From positions 1 to 33,422 of the forward strand of contig CALANV010000053.1 of assembly GCA_937926175.1 (NCBI GenBank): a stretch of 33,422 bases of DNA, in the 5' to 3' direction. This document shows, one piece after another, positions 26,366 to 33,422 of the stretch (the stretch's first letter is position 1; every line of letters begins with the position of its first letter). Under the pieces are notes generated by a model. The model did not search any database. It was not told the origin of the DNA and was given only the letters and a program-made list of their open reading frames with translations. This DNA comes from an uncultured Rhodospirillales bacterium (lineage in GTDB: Bacteria > Pseudomonadota > Alphaproteobacteria > CACIAM-22H2). The translations under genes and the position numbers were made by a program.

Positions 26366-26561
26366 CGGGACACCGACGGCGGGTGCGCGGTGCGAACCGC
26401 CGCACGGGGATCAACGAGGGGCTCGAGCTCGACGTCCCGGGCATCCGACGCTGGTACCGGCCCGGCCGCATCGACGCGCGTGATCCCTTTTCCTCTTCCC
26501 GCCGACGGCAAAAGGGCCCCGGCGAGGAGACCGGCAGATCGCCGCCGGTCAAGATCAGCCA

Positions 26562-28358
26562 TCACATGTGATGCAGCAGCCGTGCGAGCGCGGCATGCAA
26601 ATGCCGCCAGCCGCCTGGCGGCTTGGCCGGTGCCTCCTCCGCATCGCCGAACTGCACGCCGACGCGCTCGACGTCTTCGTCCGACATGCGACGCACGACG
26701 AGACTGAAGCCATCGCCCTGGATACGGTCGCCCACGACCGGTCGCTCGCTCATCGTGCTGAAAAAATGCTCCGCGATCGTCTGGTCGGCCTGCTCGGCCG
26801 GGATGTTCAAGCCGTAAAGTTCGCCGAGCGTTCCCATCCGGACGGTGCCCGGAAACACGAACTCGGCCTCCGGCGGTGGCGCCCTCTCCTCGGTCGTATG
26901 GCCGCGGAACAGCGGGTCGAGGAGATAGACCCGCCACGGCGGCGCGAGGACGTAGAGATAATCCCCGCTCCTGATCTCGTCGATCGCGGGCGGCGGCAGG
27001 ATCTGGTTGACCCGCACGAGGAGGAGTGGCCGCGCCCAGGTTGGAAGCTTGCGTGAAGCGAGAATGGGCGCATCGGGCTCGATTGCGTAGCCGACGATCT
27101 CGTATTCGAGCTGACCGGGAAGGTCGAGCTCGACGCGGCGCACGTCGACGTGCCGTTGCGGCAGGGCGACCCGAAGCGCCTTCGCCACCGGCGCGATCGT
27201 CCACCCCTGCACGATCAGCGAGATCAGCACCACGAAGAAGGCCACGTTGAAGTAAAGCTCGGCATTCGGCAGACCCGACAGCATCGGGATCGATGCGAGA
27301 AAAATGCCGACGGCGCCGCGCAAGCCGACCCACGCGATGAACGCGGTCTGACGTTTTCCGAAGCGGAACGGCAGCAGGCACAGCACGACGGTGATCGGCC
27401 GGCTCACCACGATCAGCGCGACGGCGACGATCAGCGCCGGAACGGCATATTCGAACAGACGCGACGGCGTCACGAGCAGCCCGAGCATGACGAACATGAC
27501 GATCTGGGCCATCCAGGTCGCCGCATCGTGAAAGCTCGTGATCGTGGCGAACGCGCGGAGCGGCCGGTTGCCGAGGACGAGGCCGGCAAGATAGGCACCC
27601 AGCAGTCCGCTGCCGCCGAGGAGCCCCGTCAGGCCGTACGTTGCGATCGCGGCCGTGATGACGAAAGGCGCGTGGAGACCGCTGGGCAGATCGACCCGGT
27701 TCACGATCCACGACATGGCCAGGCCGCCGGCCACGCCGAGACTGGCGCCGAGCACCAGTTGCTGCCCGAACATCGCCACACTGCTCCACGTAAACGTGCC
27801 GCCCGCCGCAAGGACCTCGACGAGCGCAATCGTCATGAACACGGCCATCGGGTCGTTCGTCCCGGACTCGATATGCAGCGTCATATGCACGCGACGCTGT
27901 AATCGAAGGCCGCCGGCACCGAGAAGGAAGAAGACGGCCGCCGCATCGGTCGAGGCGACGATCGCGCCGATCAGCAGTCCCTCGATCCATCCGATCCCGA
28001 ACAGATACGCGGCAATTCCGCCCGTGATTGCCGCCGTGATGACGACGCCGACCGTCGCCAGGACGAGCGATGGCGCGAGTACGCCCCTGAAGAACGAAAG
28101 CTTCGTCCGCAACCCGCCGTCGAACAGGATGACGGCAAGTGCGAGAGAACCGATGAAGTAAGCGGCCTGATAGTCTTCGAAGAAGATGCCGCCGGGCCCG
28201 TCCTCGCCCGCCAGCATCCCGATCACGAGGAAAACCAGCAGCAACGGTGTCCCGAACCGGGACGCGACCAGACTCGAGAAGATGCCAGCCAAAATCAGGA
28301 GGGAGCCGACGAGGAGGACGGCATTGGTGAATTCGATGCTCTCCATCCTTCCCGTCAC
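26562..28358 (-). CDS. nhaP2: Potassium/proton antiporter, NhaP2/CvrA family (CPA1)
   Basis: This 598-residue protein has about 12 hydrophobic helices in residues 8-390, including LLLVFLVIGMLAGEDGPGG and the membrane-embedded acidic motifs IVASTDAAAVFFLLGAGGL and HIESGTNDPMAVFMTIALV (the ND pair of cation/proton antiporters). The C-terminal cytoplasmic part has a TrkA-C-like segment (about 415-490) and a CorC/HlyC-like domain (about 500-590), the usual order in NhaP2/CvrA proteins, which export K+ for volume control. The start is probably GTG at 28358, which follows AAGGGAA; an ATG four codons later (28346) is the alternative. A 27-bp tandem duplication lies immediately upstream. It is convergent with soxZ. 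Confidence 0.92.
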   Translation of the reverse strand: MTGRMESIEFTNAVLLVGSLLILAGIFSSLVASRFGTPLLLVFLVIGMLAGEDGPGGIFFEDYQAAYFIGSLALAVILFDGGLRTKLSFFRGVLAPSLVLATVGVVITAAITGGIAAYLFGIGWIEGLLIGAIVASTDAAAVFFLLGAGGLRLQRRVHMTLHIESGTNDPMAVFMTIALVEVLAAGGTFTWSSVAMFGQQLVLGASLGVAGGLAMSWIVNRVDLPSGLHAPFVITAAIATYGLTGLLGGSGLLGAYLAGLVLGNRPLRAFATITSFHDAATWMAQIVMFVMLGLLVTPSRLFEYAVPALIVAVALIVVSRPITVVLCLLPFRFGKRQTAFIAWVGLRGAVGIFLASIPMLSGLPNAELYFNVAFFVVLISLIVQGWTIAPVAKALRVALPQRHVDVRRVELDLPGQLEYEIVGYAIEPDAPILASRKLPTWARPLLLVRVNQILPPPAIDEIRSGDYLYVLAPPWRVYLLDPLFRGHTTEERAPPPEAEFVFPGTVRMGTLGELYGLNIPAEQADQTIAEHFFSTMSERPVVGDRIQGDGFSLVVRRMSDEDVERVGVQFGDAEEAPAKPPGGWRHLHAALARLLHHM

Positions 28359-28361
28359 CTT

Positions 28362-28415
28362 CCCTTCTTCTCATGGCGATCTTACGAGCCCTTCTTCTCA
28401 TGGCGATCTTACGAG
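28362..28415. repeat. Perfect tandem duplication of 27 bp upstream of the antiporter gene
   Basis: Bases 28362-28388 are repeated exactly as 28389-28415. On the reverse (transcribed) strand each copy contains TAAGAT, which could be a -10 element, followed by GAGAAGAAGGG, a ribosome-binding-like stretch. The duplication therefore doubles part of the leader just before the GTG start. Length is a multiple of three. Confidence 0.9.
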
Positions 28416-28945
28416 GCGAGCAGGCAGGGATGCCAACACAACGCGACGGCACCGACTTGACTCCGGCGATGCGTCTGCTGGTACCGGCTTCGTCGCGATG
28501 CAGGCCTGATTTCGAAGCCGTCAGCCCTTGGCGCGTCACTCCCGCCGTTCGGCGGGACCATACGCCTGTGCGACAGCGCGACGGTACGCCGCCGACATTC
28601 GCTGGCTCCGCTGAGAACGGCCAAGGCCGATCGGGTTCGTGTCGAATGGCATTCTCGACGCGCACATGCGGAATGGTGCAGCTTGCCAGAAGGCGCCGTC
28701 ACGTTACACGGCTTCCGGAACGCTGACGCTCGCTGCGCGTTGTGCCGCTTGGAAACGTGGCGTTATCAGGACCGCATAAAAGCAGGGTGAGACGTCAACA
28801 AAGCTTGGCTCGCGCGGGTTCGATCCGCCACTCCCTTGGGCTCGCCGGGTGAAGCCTGTTGCAAGGCGGCCATCCTTGGCCGTCGCGCCGTAGCCGTCAC
28901 CGGCCGGGTTCCTGGGGTGGGTATAACCATCGAGCAGGGAATGTG
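28416..28945. other. Gap of about 530 bp without a supported gene
   Basis: It lies between two divergently oriented genes and should hold both promoters. A T-arm-like piece (GCGG-GTTCGAT-CCGC near 28821-28836) recalls the 3' end of a tRNA, but no acceptor, D or anticodon arm can be assembled around it. Open frames here lack support. Confidence 0.4.
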
Positions 28946-29701
28946 ATGACCATGCGTGCAGCAATCGGAGTGATATGGAGCGTAGCGCTCGGTCTGTTGA
29001 CCGTGGCATGTGGCAATACGGAGAAAGATCGTATGACGACGGGCGGGCTCGGCGGCGCGGCCGCCGGCGCGCTCGTAGGCGGTCCGATCGGGGCAATTGT
29101 CGGTGCCGGACTCGGCGTCGGAGGCGGCTACTGGTTGGACGAAGGTCTGGAGACGAAGGTCGCCTCCGCAAAACGCGACTATTACGCCAGCGACAGCACC
29201 GCGCAGGCCCGGCAGGAAAGCATGTCGGGTGCGGCGGACCGCTCGCGCGCCTGGACGCGCGACGAGATACACGACAAGCTGCACGACGTCGGCTACGAGC
29301 GGGTCTACAACATCCGCCGCGACGGCAACGTCTATCTCGCCCGCGGCGAGCAGCGCGGCCAAGCCTACGACATCAGGGTCGATGCGATGACCGGGCGCAT
29401 CATCTCCTCGGACCCGGCGACGCGGTCCACCGCGACGCGGACTGGTACGCCGTCGGGCATGATGACGCAGCAGCAGATCCGCGACGAACTCGGTCGCCAG
29501 GGCTACAGCAACGTTACGAATCTGCGGCGCAACGGCGATGCCTACGTAGCGCAGGCGATTCGTGAAGGACAGACCTATGATCTCCGGGTCGACGCCCGCA
29601 GCGGCCGCGTCGTCGAGAGTACCGTGGCACGGGCGCCCATGCAGGATCAGCCCCCGAGCGGTGCGCCGGAAATGCCCAGCATGCCGCGCCAGTCGCAGTG
29701 A
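28946..29701 (+). CDS. Glycine-zipper lipoprotein with two PepSY-like domains
   Basis: This 251-residue envelope protein has a lipobox LLTVAC (C22, lipidated after cleavage). Its glycine-zipper segment (about residues 35-62) includes GGLGGAAAGALVGGPIGA and IVGAGLGVGGG. Two similar PepSY-like repeats follow, at about 105-155 (DEIHDKLHDVGYERVYNIRR then YDIRVDAMTGRII) and 172-225 (QQIRDELGRQGYSNVTNLRR then YDLRVDARSGRVV). The tail is Pro/Ser/Met-rich. AGGGA precedes the ATG at 28946. Glycine-zipper lipoproteins associate with or insert into membranes, and PepSY domains often regulate or inhibit proteases, but a specific job cannot be given. It is convergent with the membrane protein gene that follows. 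Confidence 0.8.
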   Translation: MTMRAAIGVIWSVALGLLTVACGNTEKDRMTTGGLGGAAAGALVGGPIGAIVGAGLGVGGGYWLDEGLETKVASAKRDYYASDSTAQARQESMSGAADRSRAWTRDEIHDKLHDVGYERVYNIRRDGNVYLARGEQRGQAYDIRVDAMTGRIISSDPATRSTATRTGTPSGMMTQQQIRDELGRQGYSNVTNLRRNGDAYVAQAIREGQTYDLRVDARSGRVVESTVARAPMQDQPPSGAPEMPSMPRQSQ

Positions 29702-29776
29702 TCCGGGTCGGTCGCGAGGCCCCTCGCCGATGGTGGGGGTTCCCTCGCTGCCGACAAGGCTGCAGGTTCGCCCTCT

Positions 29777-31294
29777 TCACCCGGCTTCGACGATCGGCTG
29801 TGCGAGAATCCAAAGGCTCAGGACGGTATAGCCGATCATGAGCGCCGTCATCGGATACTGGCTCCGACGGGCGGCCCGATGATCCTGGAATACGAACAGC
29901 GCCGCCTCGTGCGCCAGCCAAACGGCAATGACATGCCCGCCGACGATCGCGGCGACGGCCGTGTACCATGCGGCGCGCGCATCAATGATGCCGATGTCGA
30001 GGCGGTAAAGCGCGGTACCGAACAAGTCCCAGCCGAACCCGAACGGGTCGGAGGACAGGGGAATCAGGAACTGTCCCGCCAAAAGCAGGAACGAAAGATA
30101 GTGCGCGAGATGATAGGCGATCCCGATCGGGACCAGCGACAGAACGAACCGGCCGGCAAGCTTGCCCATTGAGCGGCCGTCCGGCGGTTGCGGCGTTCCG
30201 GCGGCAAAGGCTATCAGCGCAACGACGCCGAGATAAACCGTCGCGAAGACCACGGGCGCCAGGGCGAGCGCAGCCGACGCCAGTACGATGTAATCGCCGG
30301 ATGGTCCGCCTGTCGCCGGCGGTGCACCGAGCCGAAGGTCGACCACGCCGGCCCACAGCGGGGTTTCGAACAACCCGTCGATCGTGACCGTCGAAAGCGT
30401 CAGCAGCACGAATGCCGTGACCGACGAAGACGCGGGTTTGTCGTCAAGCAGTCCGACGGCATAAGGCCGCAGGCGCCATGTCCATCGCCCGTTCACCGGC
30501 ATGAAACGAAGCGGGGCGAACCGGCCGACCAGCCCGAAGAAGACCGAGAACAGCTCGCCCCCGCGCAGCCATGCCTCGCGGCCGAATGCCAGACATCCCG
30601 CCCATGTCACCAGGGTATAGACGAGGGCGACCACGGCAATGTTGCGGGGCACGTCGCGACCCGGCCAGAGCAGCTCGGCCCAGGCGAAGGCAAGGAACAG
30701 GATCACGGCCGGCCACACACCCAGCCACGCCGGATAGCGGAATCGGGGCGAATATGCGGTGCCGGTCCGGCCGCGTCCCGCGATCGTCTCCATCCATGCA
30801 AACGCTACGGCCCAAGGGCTGATCAGCGCCCACACGTTCCCGATGAAGGCGCACACATAGGCCAGACCAACCCATCCGACGATCCAGATCGCCGTCGGCG
30901 CGATGTTCTTGAACGGGTCCTGACGGCCGAAGAGCCCAGCTGCCAGGACCAGGGCGAACGCGGCAACCGACATGACCTGAAACGGCAGCAGCACCACGCG
31001 CGGAACGTTCCCGCACATGGCAGGCACGTTCGATCCGGCCCACCCTGACGAAGACGAACCGGCGCCTCCGCGTTGCCGTGCGCCGAACAGCGCCAGAAGA
31101 ACGAAGGTGACGGCGACGACCCCCGCCGCACCCCACAGGTAGAGCCAGAGCGGCAGCGGAAGATCGTAACGCTGACCGAATGCATGCCCGTACGCCGAAC
31201 CGGTCGGCCATGCCAGGTAGATGGTAAGGAGCGCGGCGGACGACCGTCGGATGCGCACGAACGGTACGCCGTCAGCGCGGATGAACTTCGACAT
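29777..31294 (-). CDS. Polytopic membrane protein of unknown function, partner of the cupredoxin-like protein
   Basis: The product has 505 residues from the ATG at 31294. An N-terminal signal or first helix (SSAALLTIYLAWPTGSAYG) leads to the distinctive HAFGQRYDLPLPLWLYLWGAA, and about ten to twelve hydrophobic helices follow. Several His residues lie in or near helices (AYHLAHYLSFLLLAGQF, GGHVIAVWLAHEAA), compatible with metal or haem binding, but no named motif is visible. Proteins starting with HxFGQRYDLPLPLWL occur in Actinobacteria and Proteobacteria; some carry the label fenitrothion hydrolase, from memory and not verified here. The start overlaps the end of the upstream cupredoxin-like gene by 23 bp, so the two are coupled. 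A weak ribosome-binding site leaves the start uncertain. Confidence 0.7.
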   Translation of the reverse strand: MSKFIRADGVPFVRIRRSSAALLTIYLAWPTGSAYGHAFGQRYDLPLPLWLYLWGAAGVVAVTFVLLALFGARQRGGAGSSSSGWAGSNVPAMCGNVPRVVLLPFQVMSVAAFALVLAAGLFGRQDPFKNIAPTAIWIVGWVGLAYVCAFIGNVWALISPWAVAFAWMETIAGRGRTGTAYSPRFRYPAWLGVWPAVILFLAFAWAELLWPGRDVPRNIAVVALVYTLVTWAGCLAFGREAWLRGGELFSVFFGLVGRFAPLRFMPVNGRWTWRLRPYAVGLLDDKPASSSVTAFVLLTLSTVTIDGLFETPLWAGVVDLRLGAPPATGGPSGDYIVLASAALALAPVVFATVYLGVVALIAFAAGTPQPPDGRSMGKLAGRFVLSLVPIGIAYHLAHYLSFLLLAGQFLIPLSSDPFGFGWDLFGTALYRLDIGIIDARAAWYTAVAAIVGGHVIAVWLAHEAALFVFQDHRAARRSQYPMTALMIGYTVLSLWILAQPIVEAG

Positions 31295-31691
31295 GAATGA
31301 GAACCCGATGCGCGCGCCGGCCCTCGCCGTTGCCGCCATGCATCTCGACCGGAAAGCGACCGGTGCTGCGCGCTTCGAACGCCATCTCGCGCGGCGCATC
31401 GGGGCGAACTTCGATCTCGATGTCGTATCCGTGCAGATGAAGGATGGTCGGTTGATCCACCGTCCATCGTAGGACCACGGCGTCGCCGCGAACGACGCGG
31501 ACCGTACGAAGGCCGCCGTCCATCTTCCCGTCCTTGATGCTTAATTCGAAGCGGCGGACCTCACCCGTTTGCGCGGCCGATCCGGTCGGCATCGCGATCG
31601 GCACGAGCATGGTGATAAGCGCCGCGGCGATGAACCTTGACCGGGTGAGAGTACCTGCGACCGGCGCGATCTTCCGGGTGATGGAGCGCAT
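31272..31691 (-). CDS. Periplasmic cupredoxin-like protein
   Basis: This 139-residue protein has a cleavable signal (hydrophobic RFIAAALITMLVPIAM, cleavage near GSAAQT) and a single beta-sandwich domain with a cupredoxin style: VRVVRGDAVVLRWTVDQPTI, then LHLHGYDIEIEV with candidate His ligands, and RFPVEMHG near the C-terminus. The Cys of classical blue-copper sites is absent, so if copper is bound the site is not type 1. GGGAG lies 8 bases before the chosen ATG at 31691; a longer start at 31730 lacks this. It overlaps the membrane protein gene downstream and is divergent from the YncE-like gene, sharing a roughly 210-bp promoter region. Confidence 0.75.
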   Translation of the reverse strand: MRSITRKIAPVAGTLTRSRFIAAALITMLVPIAMPTGSAAQTGEVRRFELSIKDGKMDGGLRTVRVVRGDAVVLRWTVDQPTILHLHGYDIEIEVRPDAPREMAFEARSTGRFPVEMHGGNGEGRRAHRVLIHVEVHPR

Positions 31692-31902
31692 TGTGAATGC
31701 TCCCGTGCCGGCACCATGATACGATGCCATTGGGCGTGCGAACAGGTAACCGAACAGATGTCGACGCGGCTCGATGCGTCATTGGCATCGACCGGACGGA
31801 TCATCGACATCAAAAAGATCTCCCATCGCGACCGGCGGTGCCGCCGGACAGACGCTGCGGAACGACGCCCGTCATCTCAGGCATTGAAGGGAGGCTCAGA
31901 AC

Positions 31903-33081
31903 ATGAAGCGCGCATTGGCCGTTGCCGCCATGGCGGCGGCACTCGGCATCTCTTCGCAATCCGAAGCGGAGATCCTGGCGATGCTGAATTACGAGAGCAA
32001 GCCACCCGAGGCGCTCAAGGCGTTCAAGCATCCGGTCGCCGGACAGGTCCGCAAGGAAGGCCTTGCGATCATCGACGTCAATCCGGCTTCGGCGAACTAC
32101 GGGAAGATCGTCGAGGACATTCCCCTGCCCGAGGATCTCGTCGCCCACCACATCTTCTACAATCGCGACGCATCGAAGGCGTATATCACGGCGCTCGGCA
32201 AGAGCGAGCTGCGCGTCATCGACATGACGAAACGCCCGCTTACCATCGCGACCATTGCCGTTCCCGACTGCAAGGTCGGCGAGGACATCGTCTTCTCCGA
32301 AGACAACACGCGCTGGTACCTCACCTGCATGGGATCCGACAGCGTGATCATAGGCGACGCCCGCGAAGATCGGCCGATCAAGACCATCGCGACGCCGAAT
32401 CCATATCCGCACGGCATCGCCATTCATGACGGCATCGACCGGCTTCTCGTGACCAGCACCGTTCGGCCTTCGGATCTGGGCGACGCGGGCGAAACGATCG
32501 CGGTGATCGAGGCCAGCACCGGCAATGTCCTGTCGACGCACAAGGTATCCGGCAAGGCGACACCATCCGGCGAAGCGCCGGTGGAAGTCCTGTTCGTACC
32601 GGGGGCAAATCCACCGGTCGCCTACGTCACCAACATGTACGGAGGCACGCTGTGGACGGCCACGTGGGATCCCCAGCGCAAGGATTTCATCGTCGAGCAG
32701 GCGTTCGACTTCACCCCCCTCAAGGCAGGCATTCCGTTGGAGATGTACTTCAACAGGAAAGCCGACCGGCTCCACGTGACGACCGCCAAGCCGGGCCACC
32801 TGCACATCTTCGACATCTCGTCAAATCCGGCCAAGCCGCAACACGTCAAGACCATACCGGCGGGCGAAGGCGCGCATCATGTGGCGTTCACGAAGGACGA
32901 ACGCTATGCCTTCGTACAGAACTCGCTGCTCAATCTGCCCGGCATGAGCGATGGCTCGATCACCGTCGTCGACCTCGTCAAGGGCGAGGCCGTCGCTAGT
33001 ATCGACACCCTCAAGGAACGGGGCTTCAACCCGAACAGCATCGTACTGCTGCCGGATTGGAATCATCCGGCCGGTCATTGA
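31903..33081 (+). CDS. YncE-like periplasmic beta-propeller protein
   Basis: This 392-residue exported protein has a signal peptide (residues 1 to about 22, ending SSQSEA) and a series of WD/NHL-like blades typical of YncE/lactonase-like propellers: GLAIIDVNPASANYGKIV, ITALGKSELRVIDMTKRPL, TCMGSDSVIIGDAREDRPI, LLVTSTVRP and AHHVAFTKDERYAFVQNSLL. GGGAGG lies about 9 bases before the ATG. Members bind DNA or small ligands, or accompany periplasmic redox enzymes, and no catalytic residues can be assigned. It is divergent from the cupredoxin-like/membrane protein pair, which may be functionally linked. A terminator with a U-tract lies about 200 bp downstream. Confidence 0.8.
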   Translation: MKRALAVAAMAAALGISSQSEAEILAMLNYESKPPEALKAFKHPVAGQVRKEGLAIIDVNPASANYGKIVEDIPLPEDLVAHHIFYNRDASKAYITALGKSELRVIDMTKRPLTIATIAVPDCKVGEDIVFSEDNTRWYLTCMGSDSVIIGDAREDRPIKTIATPNPYPHGIAIHDGIDRLLVTSTVRPSDLGDAGETIAVIEASTGNVLSTHKVSGKATPSGEAPVEVLFVPGANPPVAYVTNMYGGTLWTATWDPQRKDFIVEQAFDFTPLKAGIPLEMYFNRKADRLHVTTAKPGHLHIFDISSNPAKPQHVKTIPAGEGAHHVAFTKDERYAFVQNSLLNLPGMSDGSITVVDLVKGEAVASIDTLKERGFNPNSIVLLPDWNHPAGH

Positions 33082-33093
33082 TTTCGTACCGAC

Positions 33094-33124
33094 GGTCGGG
33101 GTTGCGCATCGCGCGGTCCCGACC
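33094..33124 (+). other. Nested hairpin just after the YncE-like gene
   Basis: GGTCGGG (33094-33100) pairs with CCCGACC (33118-33124), and inside it GCGC (33104-33107) pairs with GCGC (33111-33114) around ATC. There is no U-tract, so it may protect the mRNA 3' end rather than terminate transcription. Confidence 0.4.
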
Positions 33125-33278
33125 GCGGCCCCGGTCGAACGACAGCCAGGTCGACGTGGCCCGCAGCGGCACCGATCCGTTAGACGCGGGAATGACGGGT
33201 TCGGCGCCACCACTCGGGCACGAAGAAAGTGCCTTGACGTCACCCGCCACCTGCGGTTGACTTGGGTGTGACGAATTG

Positions 33279-33313
33279 CGCCCGCCGGGTCCTGGCCCCC
33301 GCGCGGGCGTTTT
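33279..33313 (+). terminator. Intrinsic terminator
   Basis: CGCCCGC (33279-33285) pairs with GCGGGCG (33303-33309), and TTTT follows directly. It is the likely end of the YncE-like transcript. Confidence 0.6.
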
Positions 33314-33343
33314 GATTCGGCGGGGCGAAGCCACGCAAGCAGG

Positions 33344-33355
33344 GGGACATGTCCC
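33344..33355. repeat. 12-bp palindrome GGGACATGTCCC at the edge of the tandem repeat
   Basis: GGGACA-TGTCCC is a perfect palindrome that merges into the first unit of the TGTCCCAC tandem array. Such GGGACATGTCCC ends are frequent next to REP-like elements and their transposases in Proteobacteria (from memory); no transposase is visible before the window ends. Confidence 0.5.
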
Positions 33356-33405
33356 ACTGTCCCACTGTCCCACTGTCCCACTGTCCCACTGTCCCACCGT
33401 TTCAC
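33350..33405. repeat. Tandem repeat, 8-bp unit TGTCCCAC
   Basis: Six perfect copies of TGTCCCAC run from 33350 to 33397, followed by degenerate units (CGTTTCAC, then CGTCCCGG). It is intergenic, after the terminator of the YncE-like gene, and may be part of a longer array beyond the window end. Confidence 0.95.
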
Positions 33406-33422
33406 CGTCCCGGATCCCGTAC

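Noticed and set aside
26137..28665. 842-codon reverse frame overlapping the antiporter gene in another frame
   Set aside because: Its composition is that of an out-of-frame reading of the antiporter gene; the NhaP2-type frame has the real membrane helices and motifs.
28815..28845. T-arm-like sequence near the lipoprotein gene
   Set aside because: No other tRNA arms can be built around it and the stem has only four pairs, so it is probably coincidence or an old remnant.

Overview
The window looks like a piece of a high-GC (mostly about 60-67% by eye) alphaproteobacterial chromosome. The strongest taxonomic hint is the left end: a tuf gene preceded by tRNA-Gly(TCC) and tRNA-Tyr(GTA), with a divergent rlmB. 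This is the arrangement usually seen upstream of the secE-nusG-rpl-rpoB region in Alphaproteobacteria. The order or genus cannot be settled from sequence reading alone.

Layout. (1) 1-2.6 kb: translation genes (EF-Tu, two tRNAs, RlmB). (2) 2.7-9.06 kb, minus strand: an RTX-type calcium-binding protein and a padR-MFP-RND permease efflux operon. The operon has a readable promoter overlapped by two tandem copies of an ATATATC-N5-GATATAT palindrome, presumably the PadR operator. (3) 9.55-12.74 kb: an accessory-looking region with tRNA-Thr(TGT), a tRNA-Arg-like gene whose anticodon loop is interrupted by about 30 nt and which is followed by its own terminator, a frameshifted gene remnant, a perfect 22-bp palindrome, a lower-GC orphan PD-(D/E)XK nuclease-like gene, and about 850 bp without a recognisable gene. 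(4) 12.7-16.7 kb: a GH13 alpha-glucosidase, a DedA membrane protein, and a divergent tusA / YeeE-YedE sulfur pair. (5) 17.6-22.5 kb: a tight operon of a 57-residue protein followed by three subunits of a 2-oxoacid oxidoreductase (KorC-like flavin/Fe-S subunit, KorA, KorB). (6) 22.9-26.4 kb: a small hypothetical gene, an orphan HisKA_2-type sensor kinase, and soxYZ. (7) 26.5-33.1 kb: a K+/H+ antiporter of the NhaP2/CvrA type, a glycine-zipper/PepSY lipoprotein, and a divergent pair of units (cupredoxin-like protein plus polytopic membrane protein versus a YncE-like beta-propeller protein). (8) 33.1-33.4 kb: a terminator and an 8-bp tandem repeat.

How the genes may work together. TusA, the YeeE/YedE transporter and SoxYZ are all sulfur-carrier or sulfur-import functions, but soxAX, soxB and soxCD are absent here. 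The KorC-KorA-KorB set resembles the NADP-linked 2-oxoglutarate oxidoreductase described from Azoarcus evansii: oxidative decarboxylation on KorAB, with electrons passed through the Fe-S/FAD protein KorC to or from NADP(H). The efflux operon lacks an outer-membrane channel gene and probably borrows a TolC-like protein from elsewhere.

No CRISPR array, insertion sequence, integrase or complete prophage was seen. The items most worth a second look are the interrupted tRNA-like gene, the 22-bp palindrome beside the PD-(D/E)XK gene, the small gene leading the kor operon, and the cupredoxin/membrane/beta-propeller cluster.
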